The notes beneath the pieces were generated by a model. The model saw only the letters and a list, made by a program, of their open reading frames with translations. It did not search any database and was not told the DNA's origin. Position numbers and translations under genes: made by a program. A stretch of DNA of 64,000 nt from Pedobacter riviphilus (lineage in GTDB: Bacteria; Bacteroidota; Bacteroidia; Sphingobacteriales; Sphingobacteriaceae), in NCBI RefSeq assembly GCF_014692875.1, contig NZ_CP061171.1, positions 1,798,001-1,862,000 of the forward strand, written 5' to 3'. Positions 18,708 to 27,093 of this stretch are shown here, in pieces (position 1 is the first letter of the stretch; every line of letters begins with the position of its first letter).

Positions 18708-19433
18708 ATGATTTATTTTCTAAGACAAGTACACCGGATATGGTTTCTATTCTGGATACTGTTTTTTTTCGCTCTATTCTATCCTTTATACTACGTTACT
18801 TCACGTAATGAGAAATATTATAACATCCTGAATTTTTTCAGGAAAGCCAATAGCTTTTTATGTAGTTTGCTTTCAGGTGTTTTTTTTCGTTATCAATATG
18901 AAGAAAAGCTCGATCATGACCAAACTTACATCTATTGTGCTAATCATACTTCTAACCTGGATATCATGATTTTCTGTATCATGGGGCATGGTAAATTCCA
19001 CTTTATGGGAAAAGATGAGCTGCTGAGTAATCCGGTATTAGGCATTTTCTTTAAAACTATCGATATTGCTGTGAACCGCGACAGTAAGATTTCAGCTTTT
19101 AAAGCCTTTAAAAAGGCAGGCGAGAACCTTGAAAAGGGGATGAGCCTGATTATTTTTCCTGAAGGTAAAATTGATGACCATTATCCACCAAAGTTAGGCG
19201 AGTTTAAAAATGGCCCATTCCGTTTAGCTATCGATAAAAATATCCCTTTGGTGCCGGTTAGCATTACCGACGTTTGGAAAATTAATTGGGATGACGGCGC
19301 AAAATATGGAAGTAAGCCAGGAATTTGCGATATTTACGTCCACAAACCCATCAATACCTTAACTTTGGCCGATATTGATTCGGATGTATTAAAAGAAAAG
19401 GTTTACAGATTGATTGATAGTAAGTTAATATAG
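18708..19433 (+). CDS. 1-acyl-sn-glycerol-3-phosphate acyltransferase family protein
   Basis: This 241-residue membrane acyltransferase of the PlsC family should add the second acyl chain in phospholipid synthesis. It has an N-terminal hydrophobic segment (WFLFWILFFFALFYPLYY), the catalytic NHx4D box (ANHTSNLD), and the FPEGK motif near residue 150. I start it at 18708 rather than 18609 because the extra residues are unlike the family and a promoter box lies just before this ATG. gatC begins two bases after its stop codon. Confidence 0.9.
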   Translation: MIYFLRQVHRIWFLFWILFFFALFYPLYYVTSRNEKYYNILNFFRKANSFLCSLLSGVFFRYQYEEKLDHDQTYIYCANHTSNLDIMIFCIMGHGKFHFMGKDELLSNPVLGIFFKTIDIAVNRDSKISAFKAFKKAGENLEKGMSLIIFPEGKIDDHYPPKLGEFKNGPFRLAIDKNIPLVPVSITDVWKINWDDGAKYGSKPGICDIYVHKPINTLTLADIDSDVLKEKVYRLIDSKLI

Positions 19434-19435
19434 AT

Positions 19436-19726
19436 ATGAATTTAGACGCAAAAACCATCCATAAAATAGCAGATCTGGCCCGAATTCATATTGATGAAAA
19501 ACAGGTAGACACTTTGATTCCTGAAATGAACAAAATTTTATCGTTCATGGAAAAGTTAAATGAATTGGATACTTCAGATGTAAAACCATTGGTTTACATG
19601 AACGAATCGGTAAATGTCTGGAGAGCGGATGTAGTTAAGCAGGAAATAACTACGGCTGATGGCTTGAAAAATGCTGCGAAGCATACCGACCAATTTTTTA
19701 TAGTGCCAAAAATTATCGAAAAATAA
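19436..19726 (+). CDS. gatC: Asp-tRNA(Asn)/Glu-tRNA(Gln) amidotransferase subunit C
   Basis: This 96-residue subunit stabilises the GatCAB complex, which converts misacylated Glu-tRNA(Gln) or Asp-tRNA(Asn). The N-terminal helix pattern (IHKIADLARIHIDEKQVDTLIPEMNKIL) and the central DTSDVKPLVYM segment are diagnostic. gatA and gatB are not in the window. It is coupled to the acyltransferase gene by a two-base gap. Confidence 0.95.
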   Translation: MNLDAKTIHKIADLARIHIDEKQVDTLIPEMNKILSFMEKLNELDTSDVKPLVYMNESVNVWRADVVKQEITTADGLKNAAKHTDQFFIVPKIIEK

Positions 19727-19734
19727 TGGCGTAT

Positions 19735-19796
19735 CGTCATGCTGACCTGTAGTGCAGCGGAAAGCTATGCGGTAAATTTAATTCAGCATCTTTAAG
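19735..19796. repeat. Dispersed palindromic repeat, copy 1
   Basis: The outer ends CGTCATGCTGA and TTCAGCATCTT are inverted relative to each other. The core CTGACCTGTAGTGCAGCGGA continues with AAGCTATGCGGTAA. The same core occurs at 58283-58327 with only a few changes. Non-coding; it lies just after the gatC stop codon. Confidence 0.75.
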
Positions 19797-19870
19797 ATTT
19801 AACATTTGTGTTTAATTTTTAAACTACTTGTAACATCTTACCTGCTATGCTTGTCTAAAAAAGAAAAAAC

Positions 19871-20629
19871 ATGGAGAAACCACTCATCACTATAAAAGAA
19901 ATTGGCCGTAAATATGTTATTGGATCTGAGGTGATTCACGCTTTAAAATCAGTTTCTTTAGATATTAATAAAGGCGAATTTGTAGCATTGATGGGCCCAT
20001 CTGGTTCAGGTAAATCAACCCTAATGAATATTTTAGGTTGCTTGGATACACCTTCAAGTGGAACTTATATTTTAAATGGAACAAATGTGAGCCACATGAG
20101 TGATGATGCCTTGGCAGAAGTGCGCAACAAGGAAATCGGTTTCGTTTTTCAAACCTTTAATTTATTGCCGCGCTCAACATCTTTAGATAACGTTGCTTTG
20201 CCTTTAATTTATGCCGGTACAAGTAAAAAGGATAGAGACGCGAGAGCAGCCACAGCATTAGAAAATGTAGGTTTAGGTAATCGTATGGATCATAAACCCA
20301 ACGAGCTTTCTGGTGGCCAACGTCAGCGTGTGGCTGTAGCCAGGGCTTTGATCAATAACCCTTCTATTATTTTAGCCGATGAGCCAACTGGTAATTTAGA
20401 TACCAAAACATCAATTGAAATAATGGGTTTGCTGGAAGAAATTCATAGTAAAGGGAACACTATTATCCTGGTTACACATGAGGAAGATATTGCACAGCAC
20501 GCCCACCGTATTGTACGTATGCGTGATGGTTTGATCGAAAACGATTATTTAAATACAGATATTAAAAATGTATCGCCACGTTTGCAAGCTTTGAAAGAAA
20601 CTGGCAGCGATTGGGAGAAAATTAACTAA
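19871..20629 (+). CDS. ABC transporter ATP-binding protein (MacB/LolD type)
   Basis: This 252-residue ATPase has a Walker A (GPSGSGKST, residues 42-50), the signature LSGGQ near 147, a Walker B with IILADEP and a switch His in LVTHEED. It is of the group that powers FtsX/MacB permeases for lipoprotein release or export. No permease is adjacent, but a MacB-type permease lies on the same strand at 24215-25459 and is a plausible partner. The 31 residues after the switch region are a short C-terminal extension. Confidence 0.93.
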   Translation: MEKPLITIKEIGRKYVIGSEVIHALKSVSLDINKGEFVALMGPSGSGKSTLMNILGCLDTPSSGTYILNGTNVSHMSDDALAEVRNKEIGFVFQTFNLLPRSTSLDNVALPLIYAGTSKKDRDARAATALENVGLGNRMDHKPNELSGGQRQRVAVARALINNPSIILADEPTGNLDTKTSIEIMGLLEEIHSKGNTIILVTHEEDIAQHAHRIVRMRDGLIENDYLNTDIKNVSPRLQALKETGSDWEKIN

Positions 20630-20693
20630 CCCCTAAATCCTCTAAAGGGACTTTAGGATTAACCATATTATTCCCCTTAAGGGGGCAGTGGGT

Positions 20694-21242
20694 ATGAAAA
20701 TCTACACTAAAACCGGCGATAAAGGCCAAACATCACTCATTGGTGGTACCCGTGTACCTAAGTATCATTTACGCATCGAAACCTATGGAACTGTTGACGA
20801 GTTAAATTCGTACATCGGTTTAATCATGTGTCAGAATATTGATACGTACGATCAGAAACTGCTAAAAGAAATTCAGGATAGGTTATTTACCATTGGTTCA
20901 TCACTTGCGGCCGACCCAGAGACCTCTAAAATGAAGATCCCTGATCTGCACGATGCTGATGTTACCTTGTTAGAAAATGAGATGGATCTGATGAACGAAA
21001 AGCTGCCGGCTTTAAAGCATTTTGTTTTACCTGGAGGAAACACTGTAGTTTCTTACTGCCATATTGCGCGATGCGTTTGCAGAAGAGCAGAGCGTTTGAC
21101 AGTGGCGCTTGCAGAAAATAGCTTTGTAGATGAGCGTGTAACAGTTTATTTGAACCGTTTAAGTGATTATTTATTCGTTTTGGCACGAAAACTGACCGTG
21201 TATTTTAAGGCGGAAGAAAACATTTGGATTCCTAGGGTTTAA
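20694..21242 (+). CDS. Cob(I)yrinic acid a,c-diamide / cob(I)alamin adenosyltransferase, PduO type
   Basis: This 182-residue enzyme transfers adenosine from ATP to cobalamin to make adenosylcobalamin. The ATP-binding N-terminus KIYTKTGDKGQTSLIGG, the VDELNSYIG motif and the CRRAERL motif near residue 127 are all present. I start at the ATG at 20694; a GTG two codons earlier is possible. The gap before it holds a CCTAAA-rich palindromic stretch. A CarH-like regulator needing adenosylcobalamin lies at 37451-38356. Confidence 0.94.
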   Translation: MKIYTKTGDKGQTSLIGGTRVPKYHLRIETYGTVDELNSYIGLIMCQNIDTYDQKLLKEIQDRLFTIGSSLAADPETSKMKIPDLHDADVTLLENEMDLMNEKLPALKHFVLPGGNTVVSYCHIARCVCRRAERLTVALAENSFVDERVTVYLNRLSDYLFVLARKLTVYFKAEENIWIPRV

Positions 21243-21327
21243 TAGTGGAAAAATAAGTTTGTTTTGCTCAAAAATTTTAATATACTTTGCGCAATAATAA
21301 GAACAAGAATTTAATTGAATTGACGAT

Positions 21328-21549
21328 ATGTATTGGACATTAGAATTAGCATCGCACTTGGAAGACGCACCATGGCCTGCAACTAAAGACGAATTAATTG
21401 ATTATGGTATCCGCTCTGGTGCCCCTGTTGAAGTAATTGAAAACTTGCAGGCATTAGAAGATGATGGCGAACCTTATGAAACGATTGAGGAAATTTGGCC
21501 TGATTATCCAACGAAAGAAGATTTCTTCTTTAACGAGGACGAATACTAA
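21328..21549 (+). CDS. DUF2795-domain protein
   Basis: This 73-residue acidic protein has the DUF2795 pattern (AWELASHLEDAPWPATKDEL-like start, IDYGIRSGAPVEVIENLQ, ending EDFFFNEDEY). The family is widespread in Bacteroidota; function is not established. A TATACTTTG box with an upstream TTTG lies at about 21257-21289, and a good terminator follows, so it is a free-standing gene. Confidence 0.88.
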   Translation: MYWTLELASHLEDAPWPATKDELIDYGIRSGAPVEVIENLQALEDDGEPYETIEEIWPDYPTKEDFFFNEDEY

Positions 21550-21570
21550 ACATTAGAAACTACAAAAAAG

Positions 21571-21601
21571 AACCTTCCAACAAAATTGGGAGGTTTTTTT
21601 T
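21571..21601 (+). terminator. Rho-independent terminator after the DUF2795 gene
   Basis: AACCTTCC pairs with GGGAGGTT (one G-U pair) around a nine-base loop, followed by eight T. Confidence 0.88.
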
Positions 21602-21710
21602 ATCTCCATATTATCCAGTGGTATAAATAAAATAATTACATTTTTTAAACAAAACCAAAAAGCCGAGTGTTAATACATCAATAATATAACATTGCTAAAA
21701 AATTAACACT

Positions 21711-21869
21711 ATGGGAAATTTATTGTATTTAGTCGCAGTAGTATTAGTAATACTATGGGTGATCGGATTTATATTTCACGGCTTCGGCGACGTTGGCGGT
21801 ATAATCCATGTTTTATTGGTAATCGCAGTTATTGCAATTCTGCTTAAAGTAATTGGCCGGGCTGCGTAA
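21711..21869 (+). CDS. Small lmo0937-type membrane protein
   Basis: This 52-residue ORF encodes a double-hydrophobic protein: MGNLLYLVAVVLVILWVIGF, a short turn with HGFGDVGG, then IIHVLLVIAVIAILLKVIG. This is the layout of the lmo0937 (DUF5670) family of tiny membrane proteins found in many bacteria, often stress-linked, with no known mechanism. It has an ATG start and a perfect terminator 65 bases after the stop. Confidence 0.8.
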   Translation: MGNLLYLVAVVLVILWVIGFIFHGFGDVGGIIHVLLVIAVIAILLKVIGRAA

Positions 21870-21933
21870 AAAAATATATCGCACCGATATTCACTGATTT
21901 AAAAGTTAGAAACACTTTGAAATTGATGAATTA

Positions 21934-21965
21934 AAAAAGGAGTTTCATTTTTGAAACTCCTTTTT
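21934..21965. terminator. Bidirectional terminator
   Basis: AAAAAGGAGTTTCA and TGAAACTCCTTTTT form a perfect stem with a short T-rich loop. A-run and T-run flank it. It ends the small membrane protein transcript and may also stop minus-strand transcription. Confidence 0.88.
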
Positions 21966-22010
21966 AACTTTATAATCGATGTTGATTGATTTTTTGCTCT
22001 TTTAACCAGT

Positions 22011-22184
22011 ACGATCGTTATGCTGAATTTATTTATAAATAGAAGTTGCATCTTCGATTGTCTTGTAGCTACAACATGGTTAGCATCTTTCCGGCTATTA
22101 AGCCCCTGAGCACGTAGTCGCTATTAGACCTTTATTTTAAAAACATAGAAACGACTAATAAATGAATTCAGGGTGACGACGCTA
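22011..22184. repeat. Palindrome-ended intergenic element downstream of ispD
   Basis: The left end (CGTTATGCTGAATTTATTTA at 22016-22035) and right end (AATGAATTCAGGGTGACGAC at 22161-22180) are imperfect inverted copies, about 174 bases apart overall. The interior holds no ORF. The ends use the same CTGAAT/ATTCAG vocabulary as the elements at 19735, 55198 and 58272. The rest of the 370-base gap (21870-22240) holds only the terminator at 21934. Confidence 0.6.
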
Positions 22185-22240
22185 TGTTTAAATCGCTCCA
22201 GATCTTTGTATAGTGTCTATTATTAGACGAAACTAAGCTT

Positions 22241-22905
22241 TTAATTCTTTAATAATAACTCTGCTAGCTCGAGGTCAATTGGATAAGTAATTTTAATATT
22301 TCCCCTTTCTCCTTCAATAATATTAATCTCATAACCGATAGATTCTACCACGCTTGCATCATCTGTAAAATGAGTATTGAACTCTTGGTTATAAGCTTCT
22401 TTAAGGATATGAAGGCTAAAAGTTTGCGGCGTTTGTACTAAATAAATTTCATCGCGTTTTAATGCCGTTGTTTTATCGTTTCTCAGCATGCGCACACTGT
22501 CGCTTGATTGTACCGCTGCAATAACGTTCCCTGTAACTCAGCTTCTTTAAAACAATTGTCGATAAGAGATTTTGAAACCAGCGGACGAACAGCATCGTGA
22601 ATGGCAACATAACTTTCTTCTCCAATGGTATGGATTGCATTTTTTACCGAGTGAAAACGCTCTATACCGCCATCAATAACCTGATGTGGTATATGAAAAT
22701 TAAATTCTTCACATAACCTAGCCCAGTAAGCCTGTTGATCTTTGTTTAGAACTAATAAAATTTTAGGTTGAGTATCGCTTTGTGCAAAAGCTTTTATGGT
22801 GTGCATTAAAACCGGAAGGTTTTTGAGCAGTAGAAATTGTTTTGGGGTTTCTGTTTGCATCCGATTTCCAGAACCGCCTGCTACAATTATAGCGTAGTAT
22901 TTCAT
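22241..22905 (-). pseudogene. ispD: 2-C-methyl-D-erythritol 4-phosphate cytidylyltransferase, split by a one-base frameshift
   Basis: The enzyme makes CDP-methylerythritol in the MEP isoprenoid pathway. The N-terminal part (22483-22905) has AGGSGNRM, TPKQF and the AIHDAVRPLV motif. The C-terminal part (22241-22495) has LVQTPQTF and TDDASVVESIG. Near 22527 the frame changes: adding one A to the minus-strand GGAACG gives the expected QGNVIAAVQSSDSVRML and restores one 221-residue protein of normal length. All catalytic motifs are otherwise intact, so a sequencing error or a very recent mutation is more likely than an old pseudogene. It lies about 59 bases downstream of queA. Confidence 0.9.
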
Positions 22906-22962
22906 AGTTGAGCGTTTAGGGGTGTGGCATTTAGCGTTAAACCGCCAAATGCCAACCGCAAA
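22906..22962. repeat. Short palindromic word repeat between queA and ispD
   Basis: GGCATTT (22925-22931) and AAATGCC (about 22947-22953) form a hairpin whose loop includes GCGTTAAACCGCC. The words TTAGCGTTTA/GCGTTTAG also occur in the gap at 15715-15740, upstream of the region where kdsB ends. Non-coding. Confidence 0.4.
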
Positions 22963-22964
22963 AC

Positions 22965-24014
22965 TTATATAATTAGCATGGCATCACCATAGCTGTAAAA
23001 TTTATATTTTTCTTTTACTGCAACCTCATAAGCATTCATAACGTTCTCATAGCCACCAAATGCACTTACCATCATCAATAAAGTAGATTCTGGTGTGTGG
23101 AAATTGGTAATCATGGAGTTCGCAATACTGAAATCGTAAGGAGGAAAGATAAATTTACTGGTCCAGTCGTTAGCAGCTTTTAATGTTCTGTTAGCAGAAA
23201 CAGCCGATTCGATAGCCCGCATTGAGGTAGTTCCTACCGCGCAAATTTTTCTTTTATTCTCTAAAGCTTTGTTTACAATGTTTGCATCTTTTTGCTCGAT
23301 GATAAACTGCTCAGAATCCATTTTGTGTTTGGTTAAGTCTTCAACCTCAACAGTCCTGAAAGTTCCTAAACCCACGTGCAAAGTTACTTCTGCAAATTCT
23401 ACACCTTTAAGTTCAAGACGTTTCATTAACTCGCGACTAAAGTGTAAGCCTGCAGTTGGAGCAGCTACTGCGCCTTCGTGTTTAGCGAAAATAGTTTGGT
23501 AACGTTCTTTATCCTCGGCGGTAGCTTTACGTTTAATGTACTTAGGAAGAGGGGTTTCACCTAGAATTTCAACGTTTTTTCTGAATTCTTCGTCGCTACC
23601 TTCAAATAAGAAACGGATGGTACGGCCACGCGATGTGGTGTTATCTACAACCTCAGCAACCAATAAATCGTCGTCGCCAAAGTATAATTTATTACCTACA
23701 CGGATTTTACGTGCCGGATCTACCAAAACATCCCATAAACGTAATTCCTTGTTTAATTCACGTAGCAAGAAAACCTCGATGGTTGCACCAGTTTTTTCTT
23801 TGTTGCCATATAAACGAGCAGGAAAAACCTTAGTGTTGTTTAATATCATTACGTCTTTGTCATCGAAATAACTTAAAACGTCTTTGAAAATTTTATGTTC
23901 AATTTTACCGCTGTCTTTGTGTAAAACCATTAGACGAGCTTCGTCGCGTTGTTCTGCCGGATTGTTGGCTACTAATGATTCAGGTAAGTTGAATTTGAAT
24001 TGTGATAATTTCAT
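22965..24014 (-). CDS. queA: S-adenosylmethionine:tRNA ribosyltransferase-isomerase
   Basis: This 349-residue enzyme transfers the ribosyl part of SAM to preQ1-tRNA to make epoxyqueuosine. It shows [16 protein letters not shown] at the start, the [20 protein letters not shown] region, APTAGLHFS near residue 195, [13 protein letters not shown] and the final [17 protein letters not shown] motif. I start it at 24014, not 24083, because the extra 23 residues are unlike the family and a TATTTTTG promoter box lies between. The next pathway enzyme, QueG, is at 55306. Confidence 0.97.
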   Translation of the reverse strand: MKLSQFKFNLPESLVANNPAEQRDEARLMVLHKDSGKIEHKIFKDVLSYFDDKDVMILNNTKVFPARLYGNKEKTGATIEVFLLRELNKELRLWDVLVDPARKIRVGNKLYFGDDDLLVAEVVDNTTSRGRTIRFLFEGSDEEFRKNVEILGETPLPKYIKRKATAEDKERYQTIFAKHEGAVAAPTAGLHFSRELMKRLELKGVEFAEVTLHVGLGTFRTVEVEDLTKHKMDSEQFIIEQKDANIVNKALENKRKICAVGTTSMRAIESAVSANRTLKAANDWTSKFIFPPYDFSIANSMITNFHTPESTLLMMVSAFGGYENVMNAYEVAVKEKYKFYSYGDAMLII

Positions 24015-24036
24015 TCTTGATGAATTTTTTGAGGTG

Positions 24037-24044
24037 CAAAAATA
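24037..24044 (-). promoter_or_regulatory. -7 promoter element upstream of queA
   Basis: On the minus strand the sequence is TATTTTTG, an exact TAnnTTTG match. It gives a leader of about 16 bases to the ATG at 24014 and supports that start. Confidence 0.55.
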
Positions 24045-24214
24045 CGAATTTAATTTTTCTTTTTCGTATTTTATCAAACGCAATTTATGTATATTATGTT
24101 TTAATCATTTTAAATCAAATAATACAGCGCGATTAATGCATTGTAGACATAAAATTAATTAGTTTTGAAGATAAGCTGTAACCTTTTGGAAAGCTTTGCA
24201 TCTAATCTTTAATT

Positions 24215-25459
24215 ATGATAATCTTTAGGCTAATAGGCGAAAGTTTCCGTTTTGCATTTGATGCGTTGCGCCAGAATAAATTACGCACCATGTTATCGCT
24301 TCTGGCTATAACAATTGGTATTTTTACCATTATTGCTGTATTTTCTGCAGTTGATACCTTTCGCGGTAAATTGCAGGCCAGTGTAGATAAACTGGGCTCT
24401 AATACTATTTATATTCAAAAATGGCCCTGGAGTTTTGGCGATAATTACCCTTGGTGGAAATATATGAACCGCCCTCAGCCTTCATTGCGCGATTTTGAAG
24501 CGCTCCGGGAGAGAATCGAAAATGCACAAGGCGTGACATTCGAAATATCAACTAACGATAGAACGATAAAATATAGAAGTAGCTCGGTTGAAGGGATTTC
24601 GGTATGGGCAGCATCACACGATTTTAATAAGACCTGGAATTTTGAGCTTCAGGATGGCCGGTATTTTACTGAAACTGAAAGTAAAAATGGTTCGCCTGTT
24701 TGTATTCTAGGTTCTGATATTGCGGATGGACTTTTTGACGGCGATGCACCCGTTGGTAAACAGGTACAGATTTTAGGAAGAAGATTAACTGTTGTTGGCG
24801 TTTTCAAAAAAGAGGGAGAAGATATGTTAGGTACCTCTCTGGATAAAAACGTAAATATTCCAATTGCCTTTGCAAAAGGCGTGTTAGACATCCAAAGTGA
24901 GCGTTATGGTCCGCAAATTACTGTTCGCGGCAAGGATAATGTGAGCTTGGAAGAGGTAGAAAGCGAATTGAAGGGTTTAATGCGTTCGATCCATCGGATC
25001 AGACCAGGCCAGGAAGAAGATTTTGCGTTAAATAAAACCACCATTATTTCTAACCAATTAGATTCTATGTTTAAAATGGTCAATATTGCTGGTTGGGTAA
25101 TTGGCGGATTTTCGATTTTGGTGGGCGGATTTAGTATTGCCAATATCATGTTCGTATCGGTAAAAGAACGTACCAATATCATCGGCATCCAAAAGTCGTT
25201 GGGCGCGAAAAACTATTTTATATTGCTTCAATTCATTTTCGAATCAATCTCACTTTGTATTTTAGGTGGTTTGCTGGGCTTATTACTGGTCTTTCTGCTC
25301 GCCTTGGTCATTGGTGCAGCCACAGATTTCCATATTATATTGGGCTTGAATAATATTGCCTTAGGAATCGGAATATCAATCATTATTGGCACCATCTCTG
25401 GTTTTTGGCCAGCATATTCTGCATCAAGGTTGGATCCGGTAGAGGCGATAAGGAGTTAG
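24215..25459 (+). CDS. ABC transporter permease, MacB/FtsX type
   Basis: This 414-residue membrane protein has one N-terminal membrane segment (LRTMLSLLAITIGIFTIIAVFSAV), a large periplasmic MacB core domain (about residues 45-270), then the FtsX domain with three membrane segments, ending in the family motif GFWPAYSASRLDPVEAIRS. It exports substrates or extracts lipoproteins using an ATPase partner. The nearest candidate ATPase is 3.6 kb upstream at 19871-20629 on the same strand, an unusual distance. Confidence 0.93.
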   Translation: MIIFRLIGESFRFAFDALRQNKLRTMLSLLAITIGIFTIIAVFSAVDTFRGKLQASVDKLGSNTIYIQKWPWSFGDNYPWWKYMNRPQPSLRDFEALRERIENAQGVTFEISTNDRTIKYRSSSVEGISVWAASHDFNKTWNFELQDGRYFTETESKNGSPVCILGSDIADGLFDGDAPVGKQVQILGRRLTVVGVFKKEGEDMLGTSLDKNVNIPIAFAKGVLDIQSERYGPQITVRGKDNVSLEEVESELKGLMRSIHRIRPGQEEDFALNKTTIISNQLDSMFKMVNIAGWVIGGFSILVGGFSIANIMFVSVKERTNIIGIQKSLGAKNYFILLQFIFESISLCILGGLLGLLLVFLLALVIGAATDFHIILGLNNIALGIGISIIIGTISGFWPAYSASRLDPVEAIRS

Positions 25460-25723
25460 TTCCAGTTGGCAATTTTTAGTTAGCGATTTGCAGTTATCTG
25501 CACCTAACGTAGTGAATAAACCTTATTGCAGTGGATAGCCCACAGCGAGGTACGAGCGAGGACTAGTAACGGAAAGAAGGGCTGAGGCCTGCAATGAAAT
25601 GCTGGCTTTCATTTCCAAATTGTTTTGTGGTCGGTGTGACACCAACTACTAGGGAAATGAACTACCTTCGGAGAGCACGCTAAGGCTCGGTTCAGGGTGA
25701 TGGTTATAGAAGACGAAAAAAAT
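25460..25723. repeat. Composite repeat-rich intergenic region
   Basis: No gene is visible. A nested palindrome is formed by TTGCAG (25526-25531) with CTGCAA (25589-25594) and AGCCC (25537-25541) with GGGCT (25579-25583). Its interior (ACTAGTAACGGAAAGAAGG) resembles the GCAGCGGAAAGC core of the elements at 19735 and 58272. A TTGGTGTC/CACCGACCA palindrome lies near 25628-25650. The left edge has CAGTTGGC/TTTGCAGTTA words that recur inverted at about 25768-25798. It looks like several repeat insertions side by side. Confidence 0.55.
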
Positions 25724-25762
25724 AAAAATCCCTCGCTAAATTTAATTAACGAGGGATTTTTT
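25724..25762 (-). terminator. Terminator after the aminotransferase gene
   Basis: AAAAATCCCTCG pairs with CGAGGGATTTTT in a perfect twelve-base stem. It serves the minus-strand aminotransferase and could also act on the plus strand. Confidence 0.88.
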
Positions 25763-25797
25763 ATAAAGTTAACTGAAAACAGCCAACAGGAAACTGG

Positions 25798-26994
25798 TTA
25801 GGCTAATTTACCTAAAGCTTCTTTTATTCTTCTTAATGCTTCAACTAAACTTTCGTCAGAAGCTGCATAAGATAAACGGATGTAGTTGTTGTTACCAAAC
25901 GAATCGCCACCTACAGTTGCCACGTGACCAACGTTTAATAAATACAAAGCCAAATCTGATGAATCTTTAATTACGTTTCCATCCGCATCTTTTTTACCGA
26001 AGAAAGAACTGATTTCAGGGAAAAAGTAAAATGCCCCATCAGGAAGATTTGTTTTAACACCCGGAATTTCATTTAACAAATTGTAAACCAATTCTCTACG
26101 GCGTAAAAATGCTTCTTTCATTTCTAAAACACTTGCTAAACCTTGCTCGTAAGCAACAATTCCAGCTCTTTGTGCGATAGAACAGGTTCCGGAAGTTGTT
26201 TGTCCTTGTAGTTTATCGTTGGCAGCTGCAATTTCTTTATTAGCGGCAATATAACCTAATCTCCAGCCCGTCATGGCGAAAGCCTTAGAGAAACCGTTAA
26301 CAATGATTACACGGTCTTTAATGCTGTCGAATTGAGCAATAGATTCATGTTTATCAACAAAATTAATGTGCTCATAAATCTCATCAGATAAGATATAGAT
26401 ATTAGGGTATTTTTCAAAAACAGCAACAAGGGCTGCTAATTCTTCTTTGCTATAAACCGAACCTGTTGGGTTACATGGCGAAGAAAACATAAATAATTTC
26501 GATTTCGGCGTAATGGCTGCTTCCAACTGCGCAGGTGTGATTTTGAAATCACTTTCTATATCCGTATCTATAAAAACAGATTTTCCTTCAGCCAGGGTTA
26601 CCATTTCTGAGTACGAAACCCAATAAGGTGTTGGGATGATTACCTCATCGCCCGGATCGATCAAAGTTAAAATAACGTTCGATAAAGATTGTTTTGCACC
26701 TGTTGAAACAACGATCTGGGAAATATCATAATCCAGGTTGTTTTCTGTTTTTAGCTTGTTTACAATCGCTTGGCGAAGGTCAGGATAGCCCGGTACCGGC
26801 GAATAGCGTGTATAGTTTTCATCTAATGCCTTTTTAGCGGCATTTTTTACGTGATCGGGTGTATTGAAATCGGGTTCACCAACGCTTAAACTAATGATGT
26901 TAATGCCCTTAGACGCTAATTCGCGGCCAAGTTTGGTCATTTTAAGGGTTGCAGATTCAGATAAACTGTTGATTCTTTTAGATAAGGTGCTCAT
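25798..26994 (-). CDS. Pyridoxal phosphate-dependent aminotransferase (aspartate aminotransferase family)
   Basis: This 398-residue class I/II aminotransferase has ISLSVGEPDFNTPDHV near the start, the PCNPTGSVYS motif near residue 173, the Asp of ILSDEIYEH, the PLP lysine in NGFSKAFAMTGWRLGY near 235, and the C-terminal Arg in YIRLSYAAS. Aspartate is the most likely amino donor, as in AspC/AspB relatives, but related enzymes act on other amino acids. It is monocistronic, with a promoter box at 27013 and a strong terminator. Confidence 0.93.
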   Translation of the reverse strand: MSTLSKRINSLSESATLKMTKLGRELASKGINIISLSVGEPDFNTPDHVKNAAKKALDENYTRYSPVPGYPDLRQAIVNKLKTENNLDYDISQIVVSTGAKQSLSNVILTLIDPGDEVIIPTPYWVSYSEMVTLAEGKSVFIDTDIESDFKITPAQLEAAITPKSKLFMFSSPCNPTGSVYSKEELAALVAVFEKYPNIYILSDEIYEHINFVDKHESIAQFDSIKDRVIIVNGFSKAFAMTGWRLGYIAANKEIAAANDKLQGQTTSGTCSIAQRAGIVAYEQGLASVLEMKEAFLRRRELVYNLLNEIPGVKTNLPDGAFYFFPEISSFFGKKDADGNVIKDSSDLALYLLNVGHVATVGGDSFGNNNYIRLSYAASDESLVEALRRIKEALGKLA

Positions 26995-27012
26995 GGTTAA
27001 TTACTTTGAGCG

Positions 27013-27020
27013 CAAATATA
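27013..27020 (-). promoter_or_regulatory. -7 promoter element upstream of the aminotransferase
   Basis: The minus strand reads TATATTTG, an exact match to TAnnTTTG, 18 bases before the start codon. It is divergent from the TATTTTTG box at 27086 of the CDF transporter gene. Confidence 0.6.
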
Positions 27021-27085
27021 TAAACCAAATATTATTCTGCACTAAAAAAGACATAGTTTTTCTCATTTAATTTATTCGATAAGCG

Positions 27086-27093
27086 TATTTTTG
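27086..27093 (+). promoter_or_regulatory. -7 promoter-like element at the start of the CDF transporter gene
   Basis: TATTTTTG matches TAnnTTTG. Its last three bases are also the TTG that could start the protein. If the box is used, translation must begin later, at the GTG at 27109. Confidence 0.45.

Noticed and set aside
23269..23871. Several plus-strand ORFs opposite queA
   Set aside because: They are antisense readings of a well-conserved gene, with no domain and with unusual composition.
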